DNA of 57,577 nucleotides, from contig NZ_JAGRRD010000001.1 of NCBI RefSeq assembly GCF_018122735.1, positions 2,896,971-2,954,547 of the forward strand, in the 5' to 3' direction. The stretch is from Azoarcus sp. L1K30 (GTDB lineage: Bacteria; Pseudomonadota; Gammaproteobacteria; Burkholderiales; Rhodocyclaceae). Shown here piece after piece: positions 7,899 to 15,676 of this stretch (positions are counted from its first letter, which is position 1; the number at the start of each line of letters is the position of its first letter). Position numbers and translations under genes: made by a program. Under the pieces are notes generated by a model. The model made no database searches. It was not told where the DNA came from and saw nothing but the letters and a program-made list of their open reading frames with translations.

Positions 7899-9154
7899 CC
7901 GCCTCCGTCCTGCAAATCAACGCCGAACGCCTGCACAGGCGCATCGCCGACCTGGGCGCCGTGGGCGCCATCGAGGGCGGCGGATGCGCGCGCCTTGCGC
8001 TGACGGACGCCGACCGTGCCGGGCGCGACCTGGTGTGCGGCTGGATGCGCGAGCTGGGCCTGTCGGTCTCGGTGGATGCCATCGGTAACGCAGTCGGCGT
8101 GCGCGCCGGCCGCGGCAATGGCCCCGCGGTGATGACCGGCTCGCACATCGACACCGTGCGCACCGGCGGCCGCTACGACGGCAATCTGGGCGTGCTCGCC
8201 GGGCTGGAAGTGATTGCCAGCCTCAACGATGCCGGCATCGAGACCGAGCACCCGCTGGCAGTCGCCTTCTTCACCAACGAAGAGGGCGCACGTTTCGCAC
8301 CGGACATGATGGGCAGCCTCGTGTTCACCGGCGCACTCCCACTCGCCGAAGCGCTGCAGACACAAGGCATCGACGGCAGCACCGTGGGCGCGGAACTCGC
8401 GCGCATCGGCTACGCAGGCAGCGCACCGACACCGGCCGCCGCCCCGCACGCCTTCGTCGAGCTGCATGTGGAGCAAGGCCCGGTGCTCGACCGCGAAGGC
8501 ATCGAGATCGGCGTCGTCGAGTCGGTACAGGGCATCTCCTGGACCGAGATCGAGATCCTCGGCACCTCCAACCATGCCGGCACCACGCCGATGGCGCTGC
8601 GCCGCGACGCCGGCTGGGCGGCGGGATCGATCATCAACTTCGTGCGCGAACTGGCGCAGGAGTTCGGCGGCGACCAGGTTGCCACCGTCGGTCGCATCGA
8701 GTTCTTTCCCAACCTGGTCAACGTCGTGCCCAACCGCGCCGTGCTCACCGTCGATCTGCGCAACACCGACGAAGCCCTGCTGCAACGCGCCGAAGCACAA
8801 CTGGCCGCACACCTCGACGCCCTGCGCGACGCCGAGAAAGTGGACATCAACACCCGCACGCTCGCCCGTTTTGCCCCGGTGCCCTTTGCGCCGGCGATGT
8901 GCGACCGCATCGAACGCCATGCCCGTGTGCAGGGCCTGCGCACCCGACGCATGCCAAGCGGCGCCGGCCACGACGCGCAGATGCTGGCCGCGGTCTGCCC
9001 CACGGCGATGATCTTCGTCCCCAGCGTGGATGGCATCAGCCACAACGTGCGCGAATTCACCCATCCCCAACACATCGAAGCCGGCGCCAATGTGCTGCTT
9101 GCCGTTCTGTGCGAACTGGCAGGCACCGTGCCGCCGGCAGGAGAACCTGCATGA
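7895..9154 (+). CDS. Zn-dependent N-carbamoyl-L-amino-acid hydrolase / allantoate amidohydrolase family (M20)
   Basis: This 419-residue member of the hydantoinase/carbamoylase (AmaB/AllC) branch of M20 hydrolases removes a carbamoyl group as CO2 and ammonia. The expected binuclear metal ligands are present: His84 (GSHIDTV), Asp95 (RYDGNLG), Glu129/Glu130 (TNEEGARF), His191 (ELHVEQGP) and His383 (GISHNVREF). The ATG at 7895 is chosen because it gives a normal N-terminus; the frame extends upstream into the repeat. Its stop overlaps the next start by 4 bases (ATGA). Substrate could be N-carbamoyl-diaminopropionate by context, but beta-ureidopropionate or allantoate cannot be excluded from sequence alone. 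Confidence 0.85.
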   Translation: MTASVLQINAERLHRRIADLGAVGAIEGGGCARLALTDADRAGRDLVCGWMRELGLSVSVDAIGNAVGVRAGRGNGPAVMTGSHIDTVRTGGRYDGNLGVLAGLEVIASLNDAGIETEHPLAVAFFTNEEGARFAPDMMGSLVFTGALPLAEALQTQGIDGSTVGAELARIGYAGSAPTPAAAPHAFVELHVEQGPVLDREGIEIGVVESVQGISWTEIEILGTSNHAGTTPMALRRDAGWAAGSIINFVRELAQEFGGDQVATVGRIEFFPNLVNVVPNRAVLTVDLRNTDEALLQRAEAQLAAHLDALRDAEKVDINTRTLARFAPVPFAPAMCDRIERHARVQGLRTRRMPSGAGHDAQMLAAVCPTAMIFVPSVDGISHNVREFTHPQHIEAGANVLLAVLCELAGTVPPAGEPA

Positions 9155-10098
9155 CCCGCAAGATCACCGTCGGCGCCGCCCAGCTCGGCCCCATCGCGCG
9201 CACCGAATCTCGGCCCCAGGTCGTTGCGCGCATGATCGAACTGATGCGCGAAGCCAAGGCCCGTGGCTGCCACTACGTGGCCTTCCCCGAACTGGCGCTC
9301 ACCACCTTCTTCCCGCGCTGGTACACCGAGGAGCAGGCCGAGATCGACGCCTGGTTCGAGACCGAAATGCCCGGCCCCGACACCCTGCCACTGTTCGACG
9401 AGGCGAGGAAGCTCGGCATCGGCTTCTATCTCGGCTACGCCGAACTGGCGCAGGAAGACGGCGTCACCCACCACTACAACACTGCCATCCTGGTCGATCC
9501 GACCGGCGCCATCGTCGGCAAGTACCGCAAAGTGCACCTGCCCGGCCACCGCGAGCACGAACCGTGGCGCGCCTTCCAGCACCTGGAAAAGCGCTACTTC
9601 GAGCGCGGCAACCTCGGCTTCGGCGCCTGGCGCGCGCAGGCGGGCGCGGAGAAAGGCATCTTCGGCATGGCACTGTGCAACGACCGCCGCTGGCCGGAAA
9701 CCTACCGCGTACTCGGCCTGCAGGGCGTCGAGATGGCCTTCATCGGCTACAACACCCCCATCCACTACCCGCCGGTGCCCGAACACGACCACCTGCAGGG
9801 CTTCCACAATCACCTCGTGCTGCAGGCCGGTGCCTACCAGAACGGCATGTGGATCGTCGGCATCGCCAAGGCCGGCAAGGAAGAAGATTGCGACCTGCTC
9901 GGCCAGAGCTGCATCATTGCGCCCACCGGCGAAATCGTGGCGATGTGCTCGACGGTGGAAGACGAACTGGTGACCGCGGTGTGCGACCTCGACCGCTGCC
10001 GCGAGCTCAAGGACAATGTCTTCAACTTCGGCCTGCACCGCGAACCGGAAACCTACCGCCTGATCGTCGACACCAAAGGCCCCGTCGAACCGGCCTGA
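9151..10098 (+). CDS. N-carbamoyl-D-amino-acid hydrolase (nitrilase superfamily)
   Basis: This 315-residue cytosolic C-N hydrolase hydrolyses N-carbamoyl-D-amino acids to the D-amino acid, CO2 and ammonia. The catalytic triad is complete: Glu47 in FPELALTTFFPRW, Lys127 in KYRKVHLPGHRE, and Cys176 in ALCNDRRWPE. The first two have the same numbering as the Agrobacterium D-carbamoylase, and the flanking sequences are close to that enzyme. The start overlaps the M20 gene by ATGA, so the two are translationally coupled. An L-type and a D-type carbamoylase together next to a diaminopropionate lyase suggest action on both stereoisomers or on two ureido groups of one molecule. No hydantoinase gene accompanies them. 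Confidence 0.9.
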   Translation: MTRKITVGAAQLGPIARTESRPQVVARMIELMREAKARGCHYVAFPELALTTFFPRWYTEEQAEIDAWFETEMPGPDTLPLFDEARKLGIGFYLGYAELAQEDGVTHHYNTAILVDPTGAIVGKYRKVHLPGHREHEPWRAFQHLEKRYFERGNLGFGAWRAQAGAEKGIFGMALCNDRRWPETYRVLGLQGVEMAFIGYNTPIHYPPVPEHDHLQGFHNHLVLQAGAYQNGMWIVGIAKAGKEEDCDLLGQSCIIAPTGEIVAMCSTVEDELVTAVCDLDRCRELKDNVFNFGLHREPETYRLIVDTKGPVEPA

Positions 10099-10202
10099 TC
10101 GTCGACCGCAATGCCGGGCGAGATGTGCAAGCCGCACAGTGCCCGGCAATACAGGCAGAATACGCCAACAACATTCGACACCCGGCAGACGCGCAGCGAG
10201 CG

Positions 10203-11063
10203 ATGACCCCCAAGCCCACCAAACGCTTCAAACCCATCGACGAGCGCATCGAAGCGCTCGGCGAAACGCTGCCAGACTCCGAGCACAAGCTGGCGCAGCT
10301 GCTCACCGCGCAACCCGCCCTGCTCGCCACCCACTCGGCCACCGAGCTCGCAGCCATCGCCGGCAGCTCCAAGGCCGCGGTGACACGCTTCATCCAGCGC
10401 GTCGGCTACGACGGTTTCGCCGCCGCCCGCCGCGAAGCACGCGAGGCCCAACGCTGGGGCGCCCCCGGCTTCCAGGCCGCATCGGACCTTTCTGCCGCCT
10501 CGGAAGAAGCCTTCGGCGAACACCTGCGCCGCGACCTGCAGAACCTGGCTCTGACCTTCGAGAGACTGACCAGCGGCGTCGTCGAGCCCGCCATCGCCAC
10601 CCTCGCCCGCGCCCGCCGCGTGGGCGTCATCGGCTACCGCAACAGCCACGCCCTGGCCCAGTACTTTGCGCGCCAGCTCGTGCTGCTCAAGAACCACGTC
10701 GCCCTGCTCCCGCAGGCCGGCCAGACCATCGGCGAAGACCTCGCGGCCTTCGGCCCCGACGACATGCTCGTCATCCTCGCCTTCCGCCGCCGTGTGCCGG
10801 TGGTCGCCCAGATCGCCCGCCATGCGAAAAAGGCCGGCGTGCCCGTGCTGGTGCTGATGGACGCCACCACGCCCGCCAAAGAGGTCGACGCCACCTGGCG
10901 CATCGCGTGCGAGACGAGCGGATCGGGCCGTTTCGACTCGTATGCCGCGGCGATGAGCGTGCTCAACCTGCTGGTGTCGGCGCTGGCGCATCGGCCCGAG
11001 GTCGAGGCGGGGAATCGGTTGCGGGCAGCGGAAAGGCTGCATGAGGGGCTGGAGGAGCTGTAG
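10203..11063 (+). CDS. RpiR-family transcriptional regulator (HTH plus SIS domain)
   Basis: This is a 286-residue regulator. Residues about 10-85 form the RpiR helix-turn-helix (SATELAAIAGSSKAAVTRFIQRVGYDGFAAAR), and residues about 125-255 form a SIS domain (VGVIGYRNSHALAQYFARQL; DMLVILAFRRR), which normally binds a small ligand. ATG 10203 is chosen because it opens the HTH domain; the long upstream frame is a shadow of the nitrilase gene. It lies 104 bases after the D-carbamoylase on the same strand and is the obvious candidate to bind the palindrome at 3520-3537. The inducer would be the transported compound or a product of it; this is inference. Confidence 0.88.
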   Translation: MTPKPTKRFKPIDERIEALGETLPDSEHKLAQLLTAQPALLATHSATELAAIAGSSKAAVTRFIQRVGYDGFAAARREAREAQRWGAPGFQAASDLSAASEEAFGEHLRRDLQNLALTFERLTSGVVEPAIATLARARRVGVIGYRNSHALAQYFARQLVLLKNHVALLPQAGQTIGEDLAAFGPDDMLVILAFRRRVPVVAQIARHAKKAGVPVLVLMDATTPAKEVDATWRIACETSGSGRFDSYAAAMSVLNLLVSALAHRPEVEAGNRLRAAERLHEGLEEL

Positions 11064-11111
11064 CCGGCACCTGCGCAACCCAAGCGATGCGCCGCGCCTG
11101 TCGGCAAGCCG

Positions 11112-11555
11112 CTATTTCAAGGGCAGGTCGGACACTGCATGGCGCAGCTGCTCGGCACGCCCATAGTTCAGTTCCGCCACGCAAGCGAGACGCCTGAGTT
11201 CGAGCGCATTGCCAATCGCGCCACCGCCGATCGAGGCGGCAAAAGCGCATTGCTCGTCCCGGTACTTGGCAAACGTCTTACCCGAAACACCGAGCTTTGT
11301 TCTGGCTAAGCGGATGTATTTCGCGTCTTCATCCCATCTGGAGAGCGCGTCGCCCACGTCCCGTTCGGCCAGCGCCAGGACCCTGACGCTTTCGCGGACC
11401 TTGTCGGCAAGACAATCCCGCATCCCTGCCTCCGAATTGGCACTGCACGCCTCACGCAATTCGCGCTCAGTCGGCGTCGCCTGGAGCTCGTCTGCTGCGG
11501 CCGAGGCCGACAGCATCACGATCAGGCACATACCGAAGCCCCCTACTGTGCGCAT
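11112..11555 (-). CDS. Secreted LprI/DUF1311-like protein
   Basis: This is a 147-residue protein with a signal peptide (MRTVGGFGMCLIVMLSASAAA). The mature part has charged helices and spaced cysteines: EACSANSEAGMRDCLADKVRES, DEQCAFAASIGGGAIGNALELRRLACVAEL. That pattern, with the WDEDAKYIRLARTKLG block, resembles the DUF1311 (LprI, lysozyme-inhibitor-like) family. It is predicted to be periplasmic. I chose ATG 11555 because AGGAAAGG precedes it and the signal peptide follows at once; the frame is open upstream. It is transcribed toward the RpiR gene and ends 48 bases from it. Confidence 0.65.
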   Translation of the reverse strand: MRTVGGFGMCLIVMLSASAAADELQATPTERELREACSANSEAGMRDCLADKVRESVRVLALAERDVGDALSRWDEDAKYIRLARTKLGVSGKTFAKYRDEQCAFAASIGGGAIGNALELRRLACVAELNYGRAEQLRHAVSDLPLK

Positions 11556-11710
11556 AACGCCACCTTTCCTTTGACGATCAGACTTAAGGGCGTGATCAAG
11601 CATTCTTGCATACCAATGCGCCCGTTCAGGGTGCCGAATATCCGCAACCGCGCGCAGGCATTTGCCCAGGTCTGCATCCGGATGGCGCGGCCATCGGCCC
11701 CACACGGCAC

Positions 11711-12259
11711 TCAGGCCGAAACCCGTCCCAGCCCTCCGAAAAAGGGCTCGGCGCCGTCGGCACCGATATTCATGAAGAATTGGGCCTTGTTATGCGCAAT
11801 CCGGTCGCGCACCAATGCAGCCTGTGCCGCAGGGTTACCCTGCAGGCTGGCATAGGACGCGGCAAACTGGTCATACCCCTCCACCGCGCGCTGCAACGAA
11901 TGCGCCCCGGACAGTTCGGCGAATCGATTGCGCATCTCGGGTTCATCGTCGAACATCTGCTCGATACGCGCCTTGTCAGGATGATCGTTCGCCACCACCA
12001 CCTTTCCGGCATAGTCCGTGGTCAGCACCGGCTCGGGCGGCACCGAGACGCCGGCCGCGCGAAACAGTCTGCCAAGGTCATCGGCAAAATCTGCCGTTGC
12101 CTGCGGCAAATCCTTGCCCTGCAACAGTTGCAGCGGCGGCAACTCCTGTAGCAGCGGCGACGGCGTTTCGGCCTCGGCGGCAGCCGGCGCGGTCCGTGTC
12201 GAGGCTGACGTGGCAAGGGTTTGCGGGCTACTGACGTAAGACGTGGCGCTGATCAGCAT
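11711..12259 (-). CDS. Hypothetical protein with low-complexity N-terminus
   Basis: This is a 182-residue protein that I do not recognise. The first 45 residues are rich in Ser, Thr, Ala and Pro (SSPQTLATSASTRTAPAAAE); the rest is probably helical, with LQELPPLQLLQGKDLPQATADFADDLGRLF and a C-terminal HNKAQFFMNIGADG segment. No signal peptide or transmembrane helix is visible, so it may be cytosolic or exported by a specialised route. ATG 12259 is preferred over the GTG three codons earlier because GGAGG lies 8 bases upstream of it. It is a single-gene unit, with the next gene (HNH-like) on the opposite strand. Confidence 0.6.
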   Translation of the reverse strand: MLISATSYVSSPQTLATSASTRTAPAAAEAETPSPLLQELPPLQLLQGKDLPQATADFADDLGRLFRAAGVSVPPEPVLTTDYAGKVVVANDHPDKARIEQMFDDEPEMRNRFAELSGAHSLQRAVEGYDQFAASYASLQGNPAAQAALVRDRIAHNKAQFFMNIGADGAEPFFGGLGRVSA

Positions 12260-12391
12260 GATGTGCACCTCCAGAGCGATGTGCCCTGTTTATGCAGTCA
12301 TCGTGCCAGGTGCGAAGCCAATCCCGCCATGCGCCACCTTACCGCCCGGTGTTATGCTCGAAGGGACTTCGGCACTGATCGATACCCATCC

Positions 12392-12934
12392 ATGACCACT
12401 CACCTGGACCGTCTGTTGTTTGCCCAAGGGGGCCAGTGTTTCTTCTGCCGCAAGCCCTTGCCGAAGACAGAAGCATCCGTAGAGCACCTGATAGCCAGCG
12501 CAAACGGCGGCACGAACGATGACGGAAACTGCGTCGCGTGCTGCAAGGCACTCAACCATTTGCTGGGCGCCAAGTCGATCAAGGAAAAGATGCAGATCGT
12601 CCTCAATCAGCGCGGCAGCTTTCAATGTCCCGGCAATTTCGCCCAACAAACCAACGCAGCACCTGCGCCCAGCGCCACCGCAGCGGCACCGAAGCCTGTT
12701 CCAGCAACCACCAACAGCACATCGACAGCCATCGACCTGGTGCAGTCAGACCTGAAGAAGCGCGGTGTTTCGCGACCACGGAAAGTCTCGACATTGACGA
12801 GCACGATCAAGGCCCTGCTCAAGCAGCAACAGAAGCCCCATTCCGATGCCGAGGTGGCAAACCTGATTGCAGCGCTTCAGAAGCGGGGCAAGCTGACCAT
12901 TACCGACACCAAGGTCGCATACAAGTTAGGCTGA
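12392..12934 (+). CDS. HNH-like zinc nuclease domain fused to a helical/winged-helix-like C-terminus
   Basis: This is a 180-residue protein. Residues 14-55 contain CFFCRKPL followed by VEHLIASANGGTNDDGNCVACCKALN, which matches the HNH pattern (paired cysteines, EHLIP-like EHL, then N and C residues) and suggests a small zinc-stabilised nuclease fold. After an Ala/Pro/Thr linker (about 88-112) comes a basic helical segment, LKKRGVSRPRKVSTLTSTIK, and a KRGKLTITDTKVAYKL end that looks like a winged helix. Substrate and role are unknown. ATG 12392 is the first ATG giving the HNH domain. It lies just before the CBASS operon on the opposite strand; a link to that system is unproven. Confidence 0.65.
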   Translation: MTTHLDRLLFAQGGQCFFCRKPLPKTEASVEHLIASANGGTNDDGNCVACCKALNHLLGAKSIKEKMQIVLNQRGSFQCPGNFAQQTNAAPAPSATAAAPKPVPATTNSTSTAIDLVQSDLKKRGVSRPRKVSTLTSTIKALLKQQQKPHSDAEVANLIAALQKRGKLTITDTKVAYKLG

Positions 12935-13510
12935 CCGGGATTTGTAGTTCTATCCGGACGGGCGGGAGCAAACGGGTGCCGATGCGGTCTTTTTGTCGGC
13001 AGATCGGCCGCGGACTAAACCGCTCGCGCGGTAGGGTGGTGCCCTAGCATCCGCGACGGTATCAGGATCGTAGGTTTCCATCGGCGGAAGGCTTGCCATT
13101 GTTGGAGATGAGGCAATCGGCCTCTTCTTTGTAAGCGCCCGGCGAACCCGTCTTGCCGTTTCGCTCAGGCGCAGTGGCTCTTCAGCGCACTACACCGCAA
13201 TGAACAGGTGAGTTTGCCGGGTGCTTACGTTCGGCCGGAACGGTCATTCGACCAACAAGCCGGCTTTGGCTGCTCTGTAGTGCTTAGCTGCCGCTGAGCA
13301 TCGAACATCACCAACGGGCAGCCTCGATTCGCCGAACTCACACTCCCGACACATTGCAACCGCTCAGCGCCCGATGCCAACTTCAGTAGTGCTGCGGGAG
13401 CAGCACTTCGCCACCAAAGCTGTTCGGCTACCGTTCATCGCGGTCAAGTCACTCAGTGGGCCAGCGAGGCACTCTGTCGGGCGTTCGCCAGTTGCCCGCC
13501 AGAGCAATAG
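12935..13510. other. Intergenic region at the left edge of the CBASS island, no gene seen
   Basis: About 576 bases with no frame that has a ribosome-binding site or family signature. Composition drops toward that of the CBASS genes. No tRNA, attachment-site repeat, terminal inverted repeat or transposase fragment was recognised, so the island's edge is placed only by composition and gene content. Confidence 0.4.
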
Positions 13511-14149
13511 TTACGCGAACGAATCGTGCAATTGCTGAGGGTTGTCGGCGATGTAGCGCCAGACGATGAGATCGACAACCTTTGCTTGCTCGCCGGTGGT
13601 GGCAGCAAGCTCCCGACAGAGGTCATCGGCGCTGCGAAAGCCGAGGCGCTCAGACACACGCACCAAGTGACGATCAGGCTTCGCAATATCGAGGCCCAGA
13701 TTCTTTGCGAGATGCCTGCTGGTAACAGGCCCAATGAACGGCAACACCTGGAGTCGGTTAATCGGATCAGCCAGCACCAACTGCTTGAATTCCTCGAAAC
13801 CGATATTGTTGATGTACCTTGCAGTGGACAAGATGGCCCGCAATTTAAGCCGGTTGGCGAACGTCAAAGCAGCCGTAGTGCAGCAAATCTCGCCAGCCGA
13901 GACGATGGCGTCAGCGGACTCCCAATCGCAGAAGCAAAGCGAAACGTGGTCGAAGACCCGGCGGACCGCCGATTCTCGAAAGCCGGAGCACAGCGCAACC
14001 CAAGCGTGTTCTCGCAGCAGCTCGCTTTCGGTGAATTCAGTGAAGTCTGCCTCTCGCTGCCACACTACTTCACCTGACAGTCCTGCTTGCTCCACATAGC
14101 TACAGGCTCTAGAAAAGAAGTTCATGGCAGCAGTCAAGTCGGCTCTCAT
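13511..14149 (-). CDS. cap11: OGG-like HhH-GPD protein of type IV CBASS (Cap11)
   Basis: This 212-residue member of the HhH-GPD DNA glycosylase superfamily has a helix-hairpin-helix at about 133-150 (LQVLPFIGPVTSRHLAKNLG) and the conserved aspartate Asp159 in KPDRHLVRVSERLGF. In OGG1-type enzymes a lysine follows the hairpin glycine (GVGTK); here that position is Val (FIGPV), so lyase chemistry through that lysine is not expected. Millman et al. (2020) defined an OGG-like gene as the third accessory gene of type IV CBASS. It is last in the operon, 7 bases after the effector stop. Its role in immunity is not established. Confidence 0.8.
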   Translation of the reverse strand: MRADLTAAMNFFSRACSYVEQAGLSGEVVWQREADFTEFTESELLREHAWVALCSGFRESAVRRVFDHVSLCFCDWESADAIVSAGEICCTTAALTFANRLKLRAILSTARYINNIGFEEFKQLVLADPINRLQVLPFIGPVTSRHLAKNLGLDIAKPDRHLVRVSERLGFRSADDLCRELAATTGEQAKVVDLIVWRYIADNPQQLHDSFA

Positions 14150-14156
14150 AGTTCAA

Positions 14157-14738
14157 CTATTTATCTGCTTTGAAGGTGTCGCGCCACCATAGTCGCACTC
14201 GCAGCCACATCAGAGACGTAGCTGGGCGATCGTCCAGTACCTTACTCAGTGCGACCTTCACAAGATGCCGCTGCTTCTGGCTTAGAAACTCTGATTCGGG
14301 AATTTGGACGCCGACAGAGGCTGCCATGTCATATCTTGAGAAGACGCGTTGGCAGGCGTCATGATTATATTCGCCCGCCGACAGTAAATAGCCCGCTTCA
14401 CGCTTTACTTCGGCGTAAACATCCAATGTCCTTTTATGTGCGTCTGATCGCCCTTTCCAGTCAGTCTTCATTTGAATCAGCGTCAGGAAGAAGACGCCAG
14501 TGCCAAGCGCCCCAACCCAAATTTGGCTGTCCCACCCGAAGGGCGTCAACGTCCCGTTTAGTTTCGGTTCGACGAATGCGAGCGCTACGAGCCACGTCGA
14601 CACTCCAAGTGTGAAAAGGTCGAGGGCAAAGGCGAGCTTTGCGTACCGGTCGCGCAGAGCTGCGTGACCGGTACAAAGCATGTCTGAAACCCGACATATT
14701 CGAGTCAGTTCGTCCTTCATGGCTTCTTCGACACTCAT
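14157..14738 (-). CDS. SLATT two-helix membrane effector of type IV CBASS
   Basis: This is a 193-residue protein with two adjacent transmembrane helices (about residues 35-57 and 71-91) flanked by a basic N-terminal helix and a long cytosolic helical part (KRTLDVYAEVKREAGYLLSAGEY and beyond). That is the layout of SLATT-domain proteins, predicted pore-forming effectors that act when the CD-NTase produces its cyclic oligonucleotide. Membrane disruption leading to abortive infection is the expected outcome. ATG 14738 is chosen since it overlaps the CD-NTase stop as ATGA; an earlier in-frame ATG at 14765 would overlap more. Its position directly after the CD-NTase supports the effector role. Confidence 0.8.
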   Translation of the reverse strand: MSVEEAMKDELTRICRVSDMLCTGHAALRDRYAKLAFALDLFTLGVSTWLVALAFVEPKLNGTLTPFGWDSQIWVGALGTGVFFLTLIQMKTDWKGRSDAHKRTLDVYAEVKREAGYLLSAGEYNHDACQRVFSRYDMAASVGVQIPESEFLSQKQRHLVKVALSKVLDDRPATSLMWLRVRLWWRDTFKADK

Positions 14739-15676
14739 GGCTCCAACCCGAATAGTGCTTTCCACTGCGCCACAGATCCCGCTGCAGTTGCATTGCGCAT
14801 GCGTCGGGCTAGGCGCCCGAGTAAGTGGCTTGCCGCTTGACGTTCAGGGCTGTTGGCCGGGCCTAGATAGCTATCCACATGCACGGACTGGCCTGTGCTG
14901 TCCTTCATTGGGGAGCGGACCAAGTCACGAGCGCGATCGAAGAAGGTCGGCAGCATCGCGGAGGTCGTCTTTTCCCCTGCATAGTTTCGAAACGCTGCAA
15001 TCGCCAAGCTCTCCATGTGATAACCGCTCAGGCGCTGACCTTCAGGTAGCTCGCCATTGATGGCCTTGGCGAGCTTGATTGTAGGTACCAGCTTGCCTCC
15101 ACAGGCGGCGTTACGGGCGCTTAGAACATCCCGGAATGCCATCGGATTGATTTCAGACCAAGCATCACGTCGTGACGAAGGGACATGAAGATGTCCGTCA
15201 GCGCCCCTTATCGCCGGCAGGAGTTGAACGACCATCCCGTCTCCATAGTCCACTGTCACTGCCATTTGTCCGTGCGTGACCGTGGCAGACGCAGGCATGG
15301 CCGCCTTAATGATGGTGGCCATCTTCTCAAGCGCACGCTGGGGGCTATGGTTCTCAAGGTCAGAGTCGTTGAGAAGAATAAGCGAGTCGATATCGCTCAG
15401 TCCATCGACATATGTATGCTTGGCAACTGAGCCGCCAAAGAGCGAGTCAAACGTCCCCTCAATCTCGTCCTGCAACGCGGCGCGAATGTCACTAAGGCGC
15501 TCTCGGACCGCTTGCGCATCCCTGCTGTTGTACGCACCAAGTAGATCCGACAACGTACCAGCCAGTTCGACCTCGAATTGCTTAACCGATGAGTCGTCTT
15601 CGGCCTTGCGAACTGCGTCTCTCAGTTCCTCTGGGCTTTTGTACCTGAAGGTAGATCCGCCACCGCTGCCGCCCAT
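14735..15676 (-). CDS. cdn: CBASS CD-NTase (cGAS/DncV-like nucleotidyltransferase), type IV
   Basis: This is a 313-residue nucleotidyltransferase. The active-site strand has Gly82-Ser83 (GGSVAKHTYV) and Asp95/Asp97 (GLSDIDSLILL), the G-S...D-x-D motif. The strand expected to supply the third carboxylate reads VVQLLPAIRG, with Gln151 where many family members have Asp. The N-terminus MGGSGGGSTF is glycine-rich and, after Met removal, exposes Gly, the residue that Cap9 conjugates to 7-deazaguanine in studied type IV systems. It is predicted to make a cyclic oligonucleotide on phage infection. It overlaps cap10 by one base (TAATG) and the effector by four (ATGA). Confidence 0.88.
   Translation of the reverse strand: MGGSGGGSTFRYKSPEELRDAVRKAEDDSSVKQFEVELAGTLSDLLGAYNSRDAQAVRERLSDIRAALQDEIEGTFDSLFGGSVAKHTYVDGLSDIDSLILLNDSDLENHSPQRALEKMATIIKAAMPASATVTHGQMAVTVDYGDGMVVQLLPAIRGADGHLHVPSSRRDAWSEINPMAFRDVLSARNAACGGKLVPTIKLAKAINGELPEGQRLSGYHMESLAIAAFRNYAGEKTTSAMLPTFFDRARDLVRSPMKDSTGQSVHVDSYLGPANSPERQAASHLLGRLARRMRNATAAGSVAQWKALFGLEP

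Noticed and set aside
3619-11063. Hydantoin-utilisation operon
   Set aside because: No hydantoinase or hydantoin racemase gene is present, and the diaminopropionate lyase would have no place in that pathway; carbamoyl compounds seem to be the direct substrate.
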